Shown here one piece after another: positions 12,121 to 23,640 of a stretch of DNA of 64,000 nucleotides. The position numbers were made by a program, and so were the translations under genes. The notes under the pieces are model-generated. The model had not been told where the DNA came from, made no database searches, and was given only the letters and a program-made list of their open reading frames with translations. The stretch is taken from the NCBI GenBank assembly GCA_946406115.1, contig OX291545.1, positions 3,348,001 to 3,412,000 of the forward strand, written 5' to 3'. This stretch comes from Apoda limacodes (Eukaryota > Arthropoda > Insecta > Lepidoptera > Limacodidae). Position 1 is the stretch's first letter; every line of letters begins with the position of its first letter.

Positions 12121-14194
12121 ATTTAAAATATTGAAAATCAAAATGGGTGAGTTTTGGCGCCAAATTGCTTTTTGCTTTTCAGTTATTAAGATTATCTTTT
12201 TTTTTTAATCCGTCGAGTTTTTTAAATTTTTCAAATTACTTTTTATTTGTTTAATTTATGATTTTTATCATTAAGCAATAAAAATGAGCCAATAAATATA
12301 AAGCAATCAATATTCTGATGATATTTATAAAAGTTTGCTATTTTTTTTATGTTGTACAAAGTTTCTTTAATCGTGTATCGATTTCCTAAAAAGCTTATAT
12401 AAAACCTCAAGAGTCTCATTGAATTTTTCTGTGTTGTACCACTAAAGCTATTTTTAAAATACTACTTTCGGCAGAGCGCTCGCGCTATTCTAATACCATT
12501 TCGCTTTAATGTTTTTAAATATGTTTTTTATTTACTTGTTACTTAAGATTTCTAAGAAAAAGTCGGTGTAAATGTTTTATTAACGGTATTTTATTTTCTT
12601 GTTCTTAGTTCCGACATGAACTATTAAACCAGCTGCACTACCTCGTCCTCGTCCATCAGAACGAATACTTACATAAAATCTAAGTATTGGCAGCGAGACT
12701 AAACGAAAAACCTTGTAGTCGCGTATTGTAAACAGTGATTTAATGATGTATGTAGTTTAGGATCATCCCTTTAAATTTAAACAGATTATGGGCAACTTTT
12801 AAACGTCCTTTGGACTTACACCAACGCAAATTTTCAAGACATTCTTGAGTTTCAAGTCGTAAACAAAAGCTTGTACAAAGTGTCACGCTCACAACCTCGC
12901 TAAGCTCGATATTGGAATTTACTGCCCATAAAATTCTTTTAACAAAAACGGGGCTTTTTTGCTGTAGTTTTACGCTTCTTTTCGCAATAAGAACCCTGGT
13001 AGTAAATAGTCGCATCACACTGTTATATTTTTATTTAGCTACTTAATAAATAAATTTTAATTTGGAAGGAAATACATATTTTGAATTTATTTATTTATTA
13101 AAATCTAAGTAAGTGATCTTCGGTAAGTAATAATACTAAATTATACTGATATATTATATTCTGAGCGCAGAACTTCGCCGCGTCGTAGACGCCTACGACT
13201 AACAGCGGCGCCTTGTGCCCCGGCGGTAATGCTACGAATAAAAAGTAGCGTAGCACGACTACGGGTTTATTCTACGTAGGCATTTTGCTAAGGGTGGATA
13301 TTATCTCTATGGTGGAAACATAATTATTTTAGTGGAATCTATCATTGTAAGATTATTAAACTTGGGGAGATATAGCATTAAATAAATAATAGTCTAGCAA
13401 AGAGTTGAAAATAAGGTATTTTTTTTGTAAAACGTGATGGTTTCTATACTTATACAGTAAATCTATACTAATACTGTATCTATACAAATATTATAAAGAG
13501 AAAAACTTTGTTTTTTCGTTTGTAATGGGTAATCTCTAGAACAACTAGTCCGATTACAAAAATTTATTTTACGTTACATAGTTTATCTATCTGAAAACAA
13601 ATTAACTTTGTAACATTAAGCTAAGGCCAATAAGAGTGCTAAAATATATAAAAAGGTTTTAAAAATCGGGATATTTTTAACAAGATATTCTACTTAATGT
13701 TTGTCTTCGTAGAGGTTAATTCATATATGTCTAAGTTTAATAATGATCTACTGAAGATCTGAAGTGAGCGAATATTAATTCTCTATTTCTTATTTTACTT
13801 AATCAATTATTTTCTTTCTAATATCTGTTTGGACTGCGTTTTTACTAAAGGGCTTGTCAACAGACTGGAAAGGCGAGCTGATTTTTATTTATTGCTTAGG
13901 TAAGGACCTGTTAGATCTACCCACTTATCCATGTATTGTTTCGAAACAATAAAAAATTATATGAAAGCAATCTCAGTAGCTACGGTAAAATACTACGGTT
14001 CAAGCAACCAATTGGTTCAGCACGGCTTTGGCCAACCTGTAGGAATAAAAACCTACTTATAATATAGTTTAAGTATTAATTTCATAAATGCGGCGCAGAC
14101 GAAGTTGCGCGGGTCAGAACTAAGCGGTATATGGTATACAATTATACTTCTAATGTTTGGTCCAGCAAACCGCAATTCGCTTCTACTTGTGTTG

Positions 14195-14262
14195 TGCGTA
14201 GAGTGTAGTGCGTAGTGTGTAGTGCGTAGAGTGTAGTACGTAGTGTGTACTGCGTAGATTCA
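14195..14262 (+). repeat. Imperfect (gtgtagtgcgta)n microsatellite
   Basis: Alternating 'gtgtagtgcgta', 'gagtgtagtacgta' and 'gtgtgtactgcgta' form a short degenerate G/T-rich tandem tract. Confidence 0.8.
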
Positions 14263-14462
14263 ACGAAAGATTTGTAAATATACCTGGAACATCATTCATT
14301 AATAATTAGTAGAGTAGAGTCCAGTGTGAACAGTAAAATGTTGTATTATTAAACACGTACAACGTAAGATGTTTGATAGAAACACTGACTTGTACGAAAA
14401 GCAATTTACACTCATAACTACTTATATTTTTTTAACTATTTACTTGAAATAGTACATAATAA

Positions 14463-14492
14463 TGACGTCAAAGAGCGGCAAGGATGACGTCA
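14463..14492. promoter_or_regulatory. Pair of consensus CRE palindromes
   Basis: TGACGTCA occurs at 14463-14470 and again at 14485-14492, 22 bp apart start to start (about two helical turns). TGACGTCA is the full consensus for CREB/ATF dimers. The pair lies about 2.8 kb upstream of exon 1B. Regulatory function is inference from the motif alone. Confidence 0.35.
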
Positions 14493-16247
14493 CAGGCGAC
14501 TTGAAGTCGGAATCTAGAGCCCTGTTTATTGGGTCATTAATATCGTAACCATTAAGGTTGTGCTGCGATGTGGGGACGACTTCCATATTTCCTTACGCAG
14601 ACGCCTACACCAATAAGCCTCAGAATTTTTAATCCAAGTAGGTACTTAGGTCAGTGATCATTGTCTCTGCTTTACGTAGGCCTTTTAAGTATTAAAATAA
14701 CATAAATTACGATTATGAATAATTATTTATTTTATTTTTTAAATCAAAATTAATGAACTTAGTATTTTTGTGCTTTAAGCTACCTAGTGTACACTGGATT
14801 TTTATTTTTTTTTAGATTAAATTTAAGAAATCCCCATAATAACATGTTCTGTAAAACAAAACTTTGGCCTAAAAACTTGAGTCCTTTAAAGGTCAGACAG
14901 TAAAACAGACAGACAGACAGTCAGACATGCAGATAAGATGTCTAAGGCGCCAAGTGTACATAATCTGCGTATTGCAACTTCTTGTTAAATACTCCCCGTC
15001 TAAGTCTAATGACGTATCATCAAATTCACGTCAAAACGTCACAACTACAATGGTTTAAAGCAGCTGTAGCGGACGACAGTGTTTGTGCACAAACTTGTCA
15101 GTCTCCACGCAGTTAGTAAGTTGACAAAGTTGGTAAAGATCAAACAGGCCATGAGTTGGATTCCTTCCTTAAGTACATTCGTTGGAATATTATCTAAAAC
15201 GTAATAACTAGGAATGAGTCATCGTGTACCAGAAATTCTTTTATGATACTTGTGATCATAAATCTTGACCTTGTGTACAAACGGCTTGATGAGTAGAAGC
15301 ATTCCGTTATTGAGCAGAACGCGTCTGCGGACCTGGAGTTATTCCATATTGTAGAAATTATGATATATGGAGATTACGAAAGAGAAATGTTGCCAGTTTT
15401 TACCCGCGGCTTCACCTGCACCGGATTCGATTATCACAATGGGAATCCTACGCTTTACCTGTGATGTGATCCTAGACGAAAAAATCTTTCAGGTGTCTTG
15501 ATGTAGATAAAAGTATTATATTTCCTTCTTCATTCTTCCAGATCTCTCTGTGCCAAAAATCAGTTTACACCGTTGCTCCGTTGCAAAATCCTAGTAAAAA
15601 AAACCATCTCGGCTTATGTTTATATATTTTGTTAAAAAAACCGGTATATTTGTTACTCTGTTGCTTAGTTAATAAAAACACAAATCAACAAACACATTTT
15701 CGCATATATTATTGTAAATTTTTGGTCTGTTTGTCTTTATCCCAGGAATGGCTAAATTCCCACAGGCTATATATGTACTTTCCGGGTCCCGTTATCAGCC
15801 CCTGTGCCCACTTTATGGAAAAGGGCACAATCAAACTGAATTTCACATTTGTATATAGATAATGCGCAATTTGCGAATACTACCTATACATCACACAATG
15901 TGTTACACCTTTTTTTTTACCAAATAATATACAAGTACCGTTATTTACAACGTTTCCAACCATTTTTATGCCTTATTTTACGTTATACATTACATTTAAT
16001 GCACAAGGTAATTATAAAGTCCCATACAGATTACAGATGAATTACAGACCGCAGAAAAAAAATAAGGCTCATGCTAAATATTGGAAGATGAAGTACTCGT
16101 AGAAGGGTGTAGAGGAGCAATATATATGGTTAGGTTTTGTTAACGTCAAGTTAACCAACTACAATAAATGAGTAATTGTATCTTCTGCACAAGGCAAAAC
16201 CAAGCTTTGTTAATGTTTAATAAATCCTCTAAATGCTATAATACTAA

Positions 16248-16640
16248 AAAACGGGTTGCACTCCTGGAGTGCCGGCAGAAGTAAAAACATACAACCTGGA
16301 AATAATATTTTAACATGTGTAATCCGCACTTTCATCTTTTCATCAACCCATGCCTATCCTCTCACTTTTTTTTGTCGTATAGAGTTTAACATTTTTTACC
16401 CATTACAAAAAAAGTGCACAACGCCGCTTAAGACGTTTTCATTTCAAAATTCTAATAGACATGGCATTATGCTTTCAGTCTCACGAATTTTGATAGTGTG
16501 GCATTATGGTTTTCGTCTTACGTCTTACGAATTTTAGATCAGCCTGCGCGAATTTATCATTTTTTAGCCATCACAAAAATGTGCACAGCGCCGCTAAATA
16601 AGTTTTCACTTCAAAAATCTTCTTTTTGAAAAAATGTTTA
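16248..16640 (-). repeat. Dispersed repeat copy 2 ('gtgccggc' family)
   Basis: This is the reverse-oriented relative of 7372-7565. The 'gcacaacgccgctta' end occurs twice (about 16417 and 16580, the second as 'gcacagcgccgcta'), so this copy appears partly duplicated. Confidence 0.6.
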
Positions 16641-17079
16641 TTATTGTTTTTATATTTTAATATTGAGCCAATATTAGCACCAATATAAATAAATATTTTT
16701 ACAGCTTAATGTTGACCTCGAACTTGCAACCTTAAGATTCCGTTTTAGTGCCAACTAAGCCTCCAATAACCTTCAGGGAGTCATAAACAAATAATGACTA
16801 AGTATGAATATTTATCATGCATCTAAATTTTATGACGATTTGTGTATTTGTAAGATAGATGTACTAGGACCTTATAAGTCACCAGTAGTTGTGTGTTTAT
16901 GACACAGTGTTAGCATACAATTTATAGTAGGGAGAGACCTATTTGCGACATCGATTGCCGCCTTAACAGTTAAGCCATTAGCGTCCCTTCTGCTTTCTCT
17001 TGAGTCAATCAAGCGAGTTGGTACGCCGTCGGCTTCCGAGGTCCTGTCGCCGCTATTATCAGAGGTGACCCAGTTGTTG

Positions 17080-17260
17080 TCTGGTTCACTTGTACTGATG
17101 TGTGGAGGGTTCGACGCTCGGTGCGCGCGCAGTCCATTGACAGCGGAGCGGCAGTGCTAGTGCGACAGGCGGGCCGGGCGCGCGGGCCGGCACCACGGGC
17201 GACCAGGACGCGATCCCGCTGGTGGTCCGCAGCGGCCACCTGCAGCCATGCCGCGCCATC
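17080..17260 (+). promoter_or_regulatory. Ca-beta: CpG-rich leader/promoter of Ca-beta exon 1B
   Basis: A sharply bounded GC- and CpG-rich stretch (for example 'gcgggccgggcgcgcgggcc' near 17170) in AT-rich surroundings, running straight into the exon 1B start. It is best read as a second promoter plus 5'UTR. An ATG at 17248 in another frame overlaps the coding start, so leaky scanning would be needed to reach 17261. The overlapping frames on both strands here are GC-bias artefacts. Confidence 0.5.
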
Positions 17261-17308
17261 ATGGGTTACAACAACCAAGGGCACGGATACAACAAGTTGT
17301 TCACGCAG
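17261..17308 (+). CDS. Ca-beta: Ca-beta alternative first coding exon 1B
   Basis: A second candidate first coding exon. It encodes MGYNNQGHGYNKLFTQ from the ATG at 17261, then a donor (cag|gtgcgc) in phase 0, matching exon 2 at 44859. The glycine/asparagine-rich N-terminus closely resembles what I recall of insect Ca-beta isoforms, so I consider it the more secure of the two starts. It replaces the basic 1A N-terminus, giving two cytoplasmic beta-subunit isoforms under separate promoters. The coding part is 16 codons. The in-frame ATG was chosen because it alone keeps phase with exon 2. Confidence 0.72.
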
Positions 17309-17749
17309 GTGCGCGCGCACTCATTCGGAGTCACGGCTTGTGCTGATACGTCTCAACAGCTTTGCTATTGTTTATAATCTTGTTTATAGATAAAGTCGGT
17401 AAAAAATTGAGTTGCTTTTCTTAACTTTTACGTTTTACTCAAGTGTGAATAGTTTGGAGTATTATTTCTAGCAGAGACGCAATTTCTACTCTGTTTTGTG
17501 TGACGTACGTTTATAACATTATCTTCGGTTCTATAGTTACGTTGATATCTGTAGTGTTTTCACTAACCAGATGTTAGTACGAGCTTAAAAAATTTACAAT
17601 ACTTCGTATTATCAAAACAACGTAAAATATGAGGCGAAAGCATTTTGCACATAACAAATGTAATATATATTACGCACAAAATTTTCTAAAAAAATATTAA
17701 TCATGTGGTTTCTTAAAATTTATCCATTAAATTTAGACACTTCGTCAGC

Positions 17750-18355
17750 CTGGACTCTTGAAATAAAATACAGCTTTTAACAGTTTACTTTTTTACCTAC
17801 AATAATATTGGGATTCTCATACAAATTTTCATCCACTATTTTGCCGTCTAGGGGTAAATTTTGCTACGATTATTCAAAAATGGTAAAACGTCAATCTTAA
17901 TTTTTTATGCATTTAAGTTAGTAAGAAACAACGGATTTTCATAAAAATGACTAATTTATTCCCAAATATATAATAATAAATCTTAAAAATAAGTAAATCC
18001 TTCTTTAGTGTTCTCGAATATTATAACTGTAACCTCTGCGGAAAATTTAAAAATTTTCAGAATTCTCATAAGAATTTTCATTGTGCCCTTTTTTAGGGGA
18101 TAATTTCCAAAAACGGTGAAAGACTTAACTCTTAATCATTATTTTTGATTTTAACCTTAAAAATTGCGGATCTCCACACAAACTTTCAACCCCTATGTTT
18201 CCGCCTTTGAATCCGTTTTTATTCCTCACCTTCGTCTTTACAGAAACGTCTGCGCAAAACAGTAATTCTCCAGACACAACAACTTTAGAATTGTCATACA
18301 AATTTTCATCCTCTATTTTGCTCTCTAGGAGATGATTTTCCAAAAACGGTGGAAC
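17750..18355. repeat. Divergent tandem blocks ('cataaattttcatccctattttg' type)
   Basis: Phrases such as 'tacaaattttcatcc', followed by 'attttg...ctaggggtaaattt' and 'caaaaacggtgaaa', recur at roughly 100-250-bp intervals (about 17820, 18060 and 18300). The same family makes up 47490-48830. It is a dispersed repeat with internal repetition. I saw no coding capacity. Confidence 0.6.
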
Positions 18356-18379
18356 ATGTTAGGACGCATATAGCAGCTA

Positions 18380-18645
18380 ACTAGCGCCGCCGTTAGATAT
18401 CCTCAATTTTCTCTTCGTAGAAAACGAATTTCTAAAATCCAAATGTTGGAAATATAAAACTAGTCATAAGCTATTTTTAGAAGGTTTTATATAGTTTCTA
18501 AATAATATCTGTGAGTTGTAGTTGGCATTTCTGCTAAAAACGGCCTCTTTTAGCGAAAATGCCAATTTTATATTTCCAACATTTGGATTTTATAAATTCG
18601 TTTCATACGACAAGACAATTGAGGATATCTAACGGCGGCGCTAGT
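18380..18645. mobile_element. Foldback (palindromic) element
   Basis: The left arm, starting 'actagcgccgccgttagata' and passing through 'aatccaaatgttggaaatat', is matched in reverse complement by the right arm: 'atatttccaacatttggatt' then 'gaggatatctaacggcggcg'. The arms are roughly 90-100 bp around a central segment containing 'ctgctaaaaacggcctcttttagcgaaaatgcc', itself a small hairpin. Arm sequence recurs at 19620-19800, 21140-21325 and 23440-23630, bordering the satellite arrays. This suggests that element ends and satellite spread together. Confidence 0.75.
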
Positions 18646-18740
18646 GGCTCGTAAGAGGGCCAAATTAAAAGCCAATTTCCAATTTTTATGGTTAAAAAAT
18701 GCCTGATTTCCTTAAAGGGATGTTTTTAGAAAAAAAATGT

Positions 18741-19605
18741 AAAAGGGTAGCCTGTGGCTAGATGCACACTGACATCATAAAGGGGTAGCCAGTGGCTAGA
18801 TGTACACTGACATCATAAAGGGGTAGCCAGTGGCTAGCTGTAAACTGACATCATAAAGGGGTAGCCAGTGGCTAGATGCAAACTGACATCATAAAGGGGT
18901 AGCCAGTGGCTAGATGTACACTGACATCATAAAGGTGTTGCTAGTGACTAGATGCACACCGACATCATAAAAGGGTAGCCTGTGGCTAGATGCACACTGA
19001 CATCATAAAGGGGTAGCCAGTGGCTAGATGTACACTGACATAATTAAGGGGTAGCCAGTGGCTAGATGTACACCAACATCATAAAGGTGAAGGGGTAGCC
19101 AGTGGCTAGGTGCAAACTGACATCATAAAGGAGTAGCCAGTGGCTAGATGTACACTGACATCATAAAGGGGTAGCCTGTGGCTAAATGCACACTGACATC
19201 ATATAGGGGTAGCCAGTGGCTAGATGTACACTGACATCATAAAGGGGTAGCCAGTGGCTAGATGTAAACTGACATCATAAAGGGGTAGCCAGTGGCTAGG
19301 TGCAAACTGACATCATAAAGGGGTAGCCAGTGGCTAGATGTACACTGACATCATAAAGGTGTTGCCAGTGACTAGATGCACACCGACATCATAAAAGGGT
19401 AGCCAGTGGCTAGATGTACACCTACATCATAAAGGTGAAGGGGTAGCCAGTGGCTAGGTGCAAACTGACATCATAAAGGAGTAGCCAGTGGCTAGATGTA
19501 CACTGACATCATAAAGGGGTAGCCAGTGGCTAGATGCAAACTGACATCATAAAGGGGTAGCCAGTGGCTAGATGTACACCGACATCATAAAGGTGTAGCC
19601 AGTGC
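18741..19605 (+). repeat. 38-bp satellite array A (forward)
   Basis: About 22 head-to-tail copies of a 38-bp unit, 'ggggtagccagtggctagat' followed by 'gtacactgacatcataaa'. Each unit carries the 13-nt palindrome TAGCCASTGGCTA and a CRE-like TGACATCA. A few units are shifted by a 'ggtgaa' insertion. Opposite in orientation to arrays B-E. Confidence 0.95.
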
Positions 19606-20250
19606 TGTGGTGTAACTGGCATTTTTGCTCAAAGAGGCCGTTTGTAGCAGAAATCTTAACTACAACTCACAGATATTATTTTGAAACTATATAAAACCTT
19701 CTAAAAATAGCTTATGACTAGTTTTATATTTCCAACATTTGGATTTTAGAAATTCGTTTTCTACGAAGAGAAAATTGAGGATATCTAACGGCGGCGCTAG
19801 TGGCTCGTAAGAGGGCCAAATAAAAGGCCAATTTCCAATTTTTATGGTTAAAAATGCCTGATTTTCTTAAAGGGATGTTTTTAGACAAAAAATGTAATTT
19901 AAAAATATTAAATTATGGGAATGTCGTTGCTCAGTATTATACCATGAGTAATAATTGCCCTTTATACTAAAATATAAAAATTATTATTCGGACCACATAT
20001 CCGAAGTAGGTATAAAGGTTTAAACAAAAATTTTGTGTAATAGCATCCGCTATATAAACGAACTTAAGCGGTAGTGGCAATTACCGCACTAGTGCCTTTT
20101 ACTTAACAGATTTTTTTAAATTTTTATCAAGAAGAAATTATGCCTACAAACTAAGTTTTTATTTTTGGAAAAATAAATCCAACGTGTTTGTTTAAAACAT
20201 GTCAAAACTATTACATTCCACTAAATATTAACTTTTTACATTACATTACA
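19606..20250. repeat. Spacer with foldback arm, upstream of array B
   Basis: 19606-20030 carries one foldback arm, from 'ggcatttttgctcaaagagg' through 'ggatatctaacggcggcgct', and continues to 'ccgaagtaggtataaagg'. This whole piece is present in reverse complement at about 20915-21340 and again at 23219-23640. 20031-20250 is repeated directly at 22335-22553. It contains the palindrome-rich 'ggcaattaccgcactagtgcc'. Confidence 0.85.
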
Positions 20251-20915
20251 TCTAGCCACTGGCTACCCCTTTATGATGTCAGTTTGCATCTAGCCACTGG
20301 CTACCCCGTTATGATGTCAGTTTATATCTAACCACTGGCTACCCCTTTATGATGTCAGTGTACATCTAGCCACTGGCTACCCCTTTATGATGTCAGTTTG
20401 CACCTAGCCACTGGCTACTCCTTTATGATGTCAGTTTGCATCTAGCCACTGGCTACCCCTTTATGATGTCAGTTTACATATAGCCACTGGCTACCCCTTT
20501 ATGATGTCAGTGTACATCTAGCCACTGGCTACCCCTTTATGATGTCAGTGTGCATTTAGCCACAGGCTACCCTTTTATGATGTCGGTGTGCATCTAGTCA
20601 CTGGCTACACCTTTATGATGGCGGTGTGCATCTAGTCACTGGCTACACCTTTATGATGTCAGTGTACATCTAGCCACTGGCTATCCCTTTATGATGTCAG
20701 TTTGCACCTAGCCACTGGCTACCCCTTTATGATGTCAGTTTACATCTAGCCACTGGCTACCCCTTTATGATGTCAGTGTGCACTTAGCCACAGGCTACCC
20801 TTTTATGATGTCGGTGTGCATCTAGTCACTGGCAACACCTTTATGATGTCAGTGTACATCTAGCCACTGGCTACCCCTTTATGATGTCAGTTTGCATCTA
20901 GCCACTGGCTACCCC
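20251..20915 (-). repeat. 38-bp satellite array B (reverse)
   Basis: About 17 units of the same 38-bp satellite in reverse orientation ('tctagccactggctacccct' then 'ttatgatgtcagtttgca'). The first units start at 20251 and 20289, confirming the 38-bp period. Confidence 0.95.
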
Positions 20916-21337
20916 CTGTTGTTTAAACCTTTATACCTACTTCGGATATGTGGTCCGAATAATAATTTTTATATTTTAGTATAAAGGGCAATTACTCATG
21001 GTATAATACTGAGCAACGACATTCCCATAATTTAATATTTTTAAATTACATTTTTTGTCTAAAAACATCCCTTTAAGAAAATCAGGCATTTTTAACCATA
21101 AAAATTGGAAATTGGCCTTTAATTTGGCCCTCTTACTAGCCACTAGCGCCGCCGCTAGATATCCTCAATTTTCTCTTCGTAGAAAACGAATTTCTAAAAT
21201 CCAAATGTTGGAAATATAAAACTAGTCATAAGCTATTTTTAGAAGGTTTAATATAGTTTCTAAATAATATCTGTGAGTTGTAGTTAACATTTCTGCTAAA
21301 AACGGCCTCTTTTAGCAAAAATGCCAGTTACACCACA
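20916..21337. repeat. Inverted copy of the 19.6-20.0 kb spacer
   Basis: Reverse complement of about 19606-20030: it starts 'aaacctttatacctacttcg' and ends with the foldback arm 'tagcaaaaatgccagttaca'. With array B it makes a large inverted repeat about 1.7 kb end to end. Confidence 0.9.
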
Positions 21338-22308
21338 GCACTGGCTACACCTTTATGATGTCGGTGTACATCTAGCCACTGGCTACCCCTTTATGATGTC
21401 AGTTTGCATCTAGCCACTGGCTACCCCTTTATGATGTCGGTGTACATCTAGCTACTGGCTACCCTTTTATGATGTTGGTGTGCATCTAGTCACTGACTAC
21501 AACTTTATGATGTCGGTGTACATCTAGCCACTGGCTGCCCCTTTATGATGTCAGTGTACATCTAGCCACTGGCTACCCCTTTATGATGTCAGTGTACATG
21601 TAGCCACTGGCTACCCCTTTATGATGTCAGTGTGCATCTAGCCACAGGCTACCCTTTTATGATGTCGGTGTGCATCTAGTCACTGGCTTCACCTTTATGA
21701 TGTTGGTGTACATCTAGCCACTGGCTACCCCTTTATTATGTCAGTGTACATCTAGCCACTGGCTACCCCTTTATGATGTCAGTGTGCATCTAGCCACAGG
21801 CTACCCTTTTATGATGTCGGTGTGCATCTAGTCACTGGCTACACCTTTATGATGTCAGTGTACATCTAGCCACTGGCTATCCCTTTATGATGTCAGTTTG
21901 CACCTAGCCACTGGCTACCCCTTTATGATGTCAGTTTACATCTAGCCACTGGCTACCCCTTTATGATGTCAGTGTGCATTTAGCCACAGGCTACCCTTTT
22001 ATGATGTCAGTGTGCATCTAGTCACTGGCTACACCTTTATGATGTCGGTGTGCATCTAGTCACTGGCAACACCTTTATGATGTCAGTGTACATCTAGCCA
22101 CTGGCTATCCCTTTATGATGTCAGTTTGCACCTAGCCACTGGCTACCCCTTTATGATGTCAGTTTACATCTAGCCACTGGCTACCCCTTTATGATGTCAG
22201 TGTGCATTTAGCCACAGGCTACCCTTTTATGATGTCAGTGTGCATCTAGTCACTGGCTACACCTTTATGATGTCGGTGTGCATCTAGTCACTGGCAACAC
22301 CTTTATGA
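21338..22308 (-). repeat. 38-bp satellite array C (reverse)
   Basis: About 25 reverse-oriented units. Higher-order patterns recur, for example the unit order 'tgcatttagccacaggctac' then 'tgcatctagtcactggcaac' around 21980 and 22210, indicating local multi-unit duplication. Confidence 0.95.
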
Positions 22309-23640
22309 ATTAGGTATAAAGGTTTAAACAAAAATTTTGTGTAATAGCATCCGCTATATAAACGAACTTAAGCGGTAGTGGCAATTACCGCACTAGTGCC
22401 TTTTACTTAACAGATTTTTTTACATTTTTATCAAGAAGAAATTATGCCTACAAACTAAGTTTTTATTTTTGGAAAAATAAATCCAACGTGTTTGTTTAAA
22501 ACATGTCAAAACTATTACATTCCACTAAATATTAACTTTTTACATTACATTACATCTAGCCACTGGCTACCCCTTTATGATGTCAGTTTGCATCTAGCCA
22601 CTGGCTACCCCGTTATGATGTCAGTTTATATCTAACCACTGGCTACCCCTTTATGATGTCAGTGTACATCTAGCCACTGGCTACCCCTTTATGATGTCAG
22701 TTTGCACCTAGCCACTGGCTACTCCTTTATGATGTCAGTTTGCATCTAGCCACTGGCTACCCCTTTATGATGTCAGTTTACATATAGCCACAGGATACCC
22801 TTTTATGATGTCGGTGTGCATCTAGTCACTGGCTACACCTTTATGATGTCGGTGTGCATCTAGTCACTGGCTACACCTTTATGATGTCAGTGTACATCTA
22901 GCCACTGGCTATCCCTTTATGATGTCAGTTTGCACCTAGCCACTGGCTACCCCTTTATGATGTCAGTTTACATCTAGCCACTGGCTACCCCTTTATGATG
23001 TCAGTGTGCATTTAGCCACAGGCTACCCTTTTATGATGTCAGTGTGCATCTAGTCACTGGCTACACCTTTATGATGTCGGTGTGCATCTAGTCACTGGCA
23101 ACACCTTTATGATGTCGGTGTGCATCTAGTCACTGGCAACACCTTTATGATGTCAGTGTACATCTAGCCACTGGCTACCCCTTTATGATGTCAGTTTGCA
23201 TCTAGCCACTGGCTACCCCCTGTTGTTTAAACCTTTATACCTACTTCGGATATGTGGTCCGAATAATAATTTTTATATTTTAGTATAAAGGGCAATTACT
23301 CATGGTATAATACTGAGCAACGACATTCCCATAATTTAATATTTTTAAATTACATTTTTTGTCTAAAAACATCCCTTTAAGAAAATCAGGCATTTTTAAC
23401 CATAAAAATTGGAAATTGGCCTTTAATTTGGCCCTCTTACTAGCCACTAGCGCCGCCGCTAGATATCCTCAATTTTCTCTTCGTAGAAAACGAATTTCTA
23501 AAATCCAAATGTTGGAAATATAAAACTAGTCATAAGCTATTTTTAGAAGGTTTAATATAGTTTCTAAATAATATCTGTGAGTTGTAGTTAACATTTCTGC
23601 TAAAAACGGCCTCTTTTAGCAAAAATGCCAGTTACACCAC
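22309..23640. repeat. Second copy of the spacer-array B-spacer block (array D inside)
   Basis: This block repeats 20008-21336 at an offset of 2304 bp: 'tataaagg' is at 20011 and 22315, and 'gtataatact' at 21001 and 23305. Array D (about 22554-23215) has lost two satellite units near 22789 and gained two near 23090, so the net length is unchanged. This is a direct segmental duplication inside the satellite locus. Confidence 0.9.

Larger units (their letters stand above)
3761..17080 (+). other. First intron, proximal part (upstream of exon 1B)
   Basis: About 13 kb between the two alternative first exons. I see no additional coding exon. It contains a MITE, SINE and retroelement fragments and short repeats, listed separately. 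Stretches without any recognised feature (about 5.3-7.3, 8.6-10.7, 12.2-14.1 and 14.5-15.3 kb) are AT-rich and featureless to me. Isolated GC-richer scraps near 4.4, 10.14 and 13.17 kb look like old transposon pieces. Confidence 0.55.

Noticed and set aside
17009..17393. Overlapping ORFs on both strands at the exon 1B leader
   Set aside because: They are artefacts of CpG-rich sequence. Only the phase-0 frame from 17261 links to exon 2.
20031..20120. Helitron terminus
   Set aside because: Palindromic 'gcactagtgc' is suggestive, but I could not find a 5'-TC start and a 3' hairpin-CTRR end in register.
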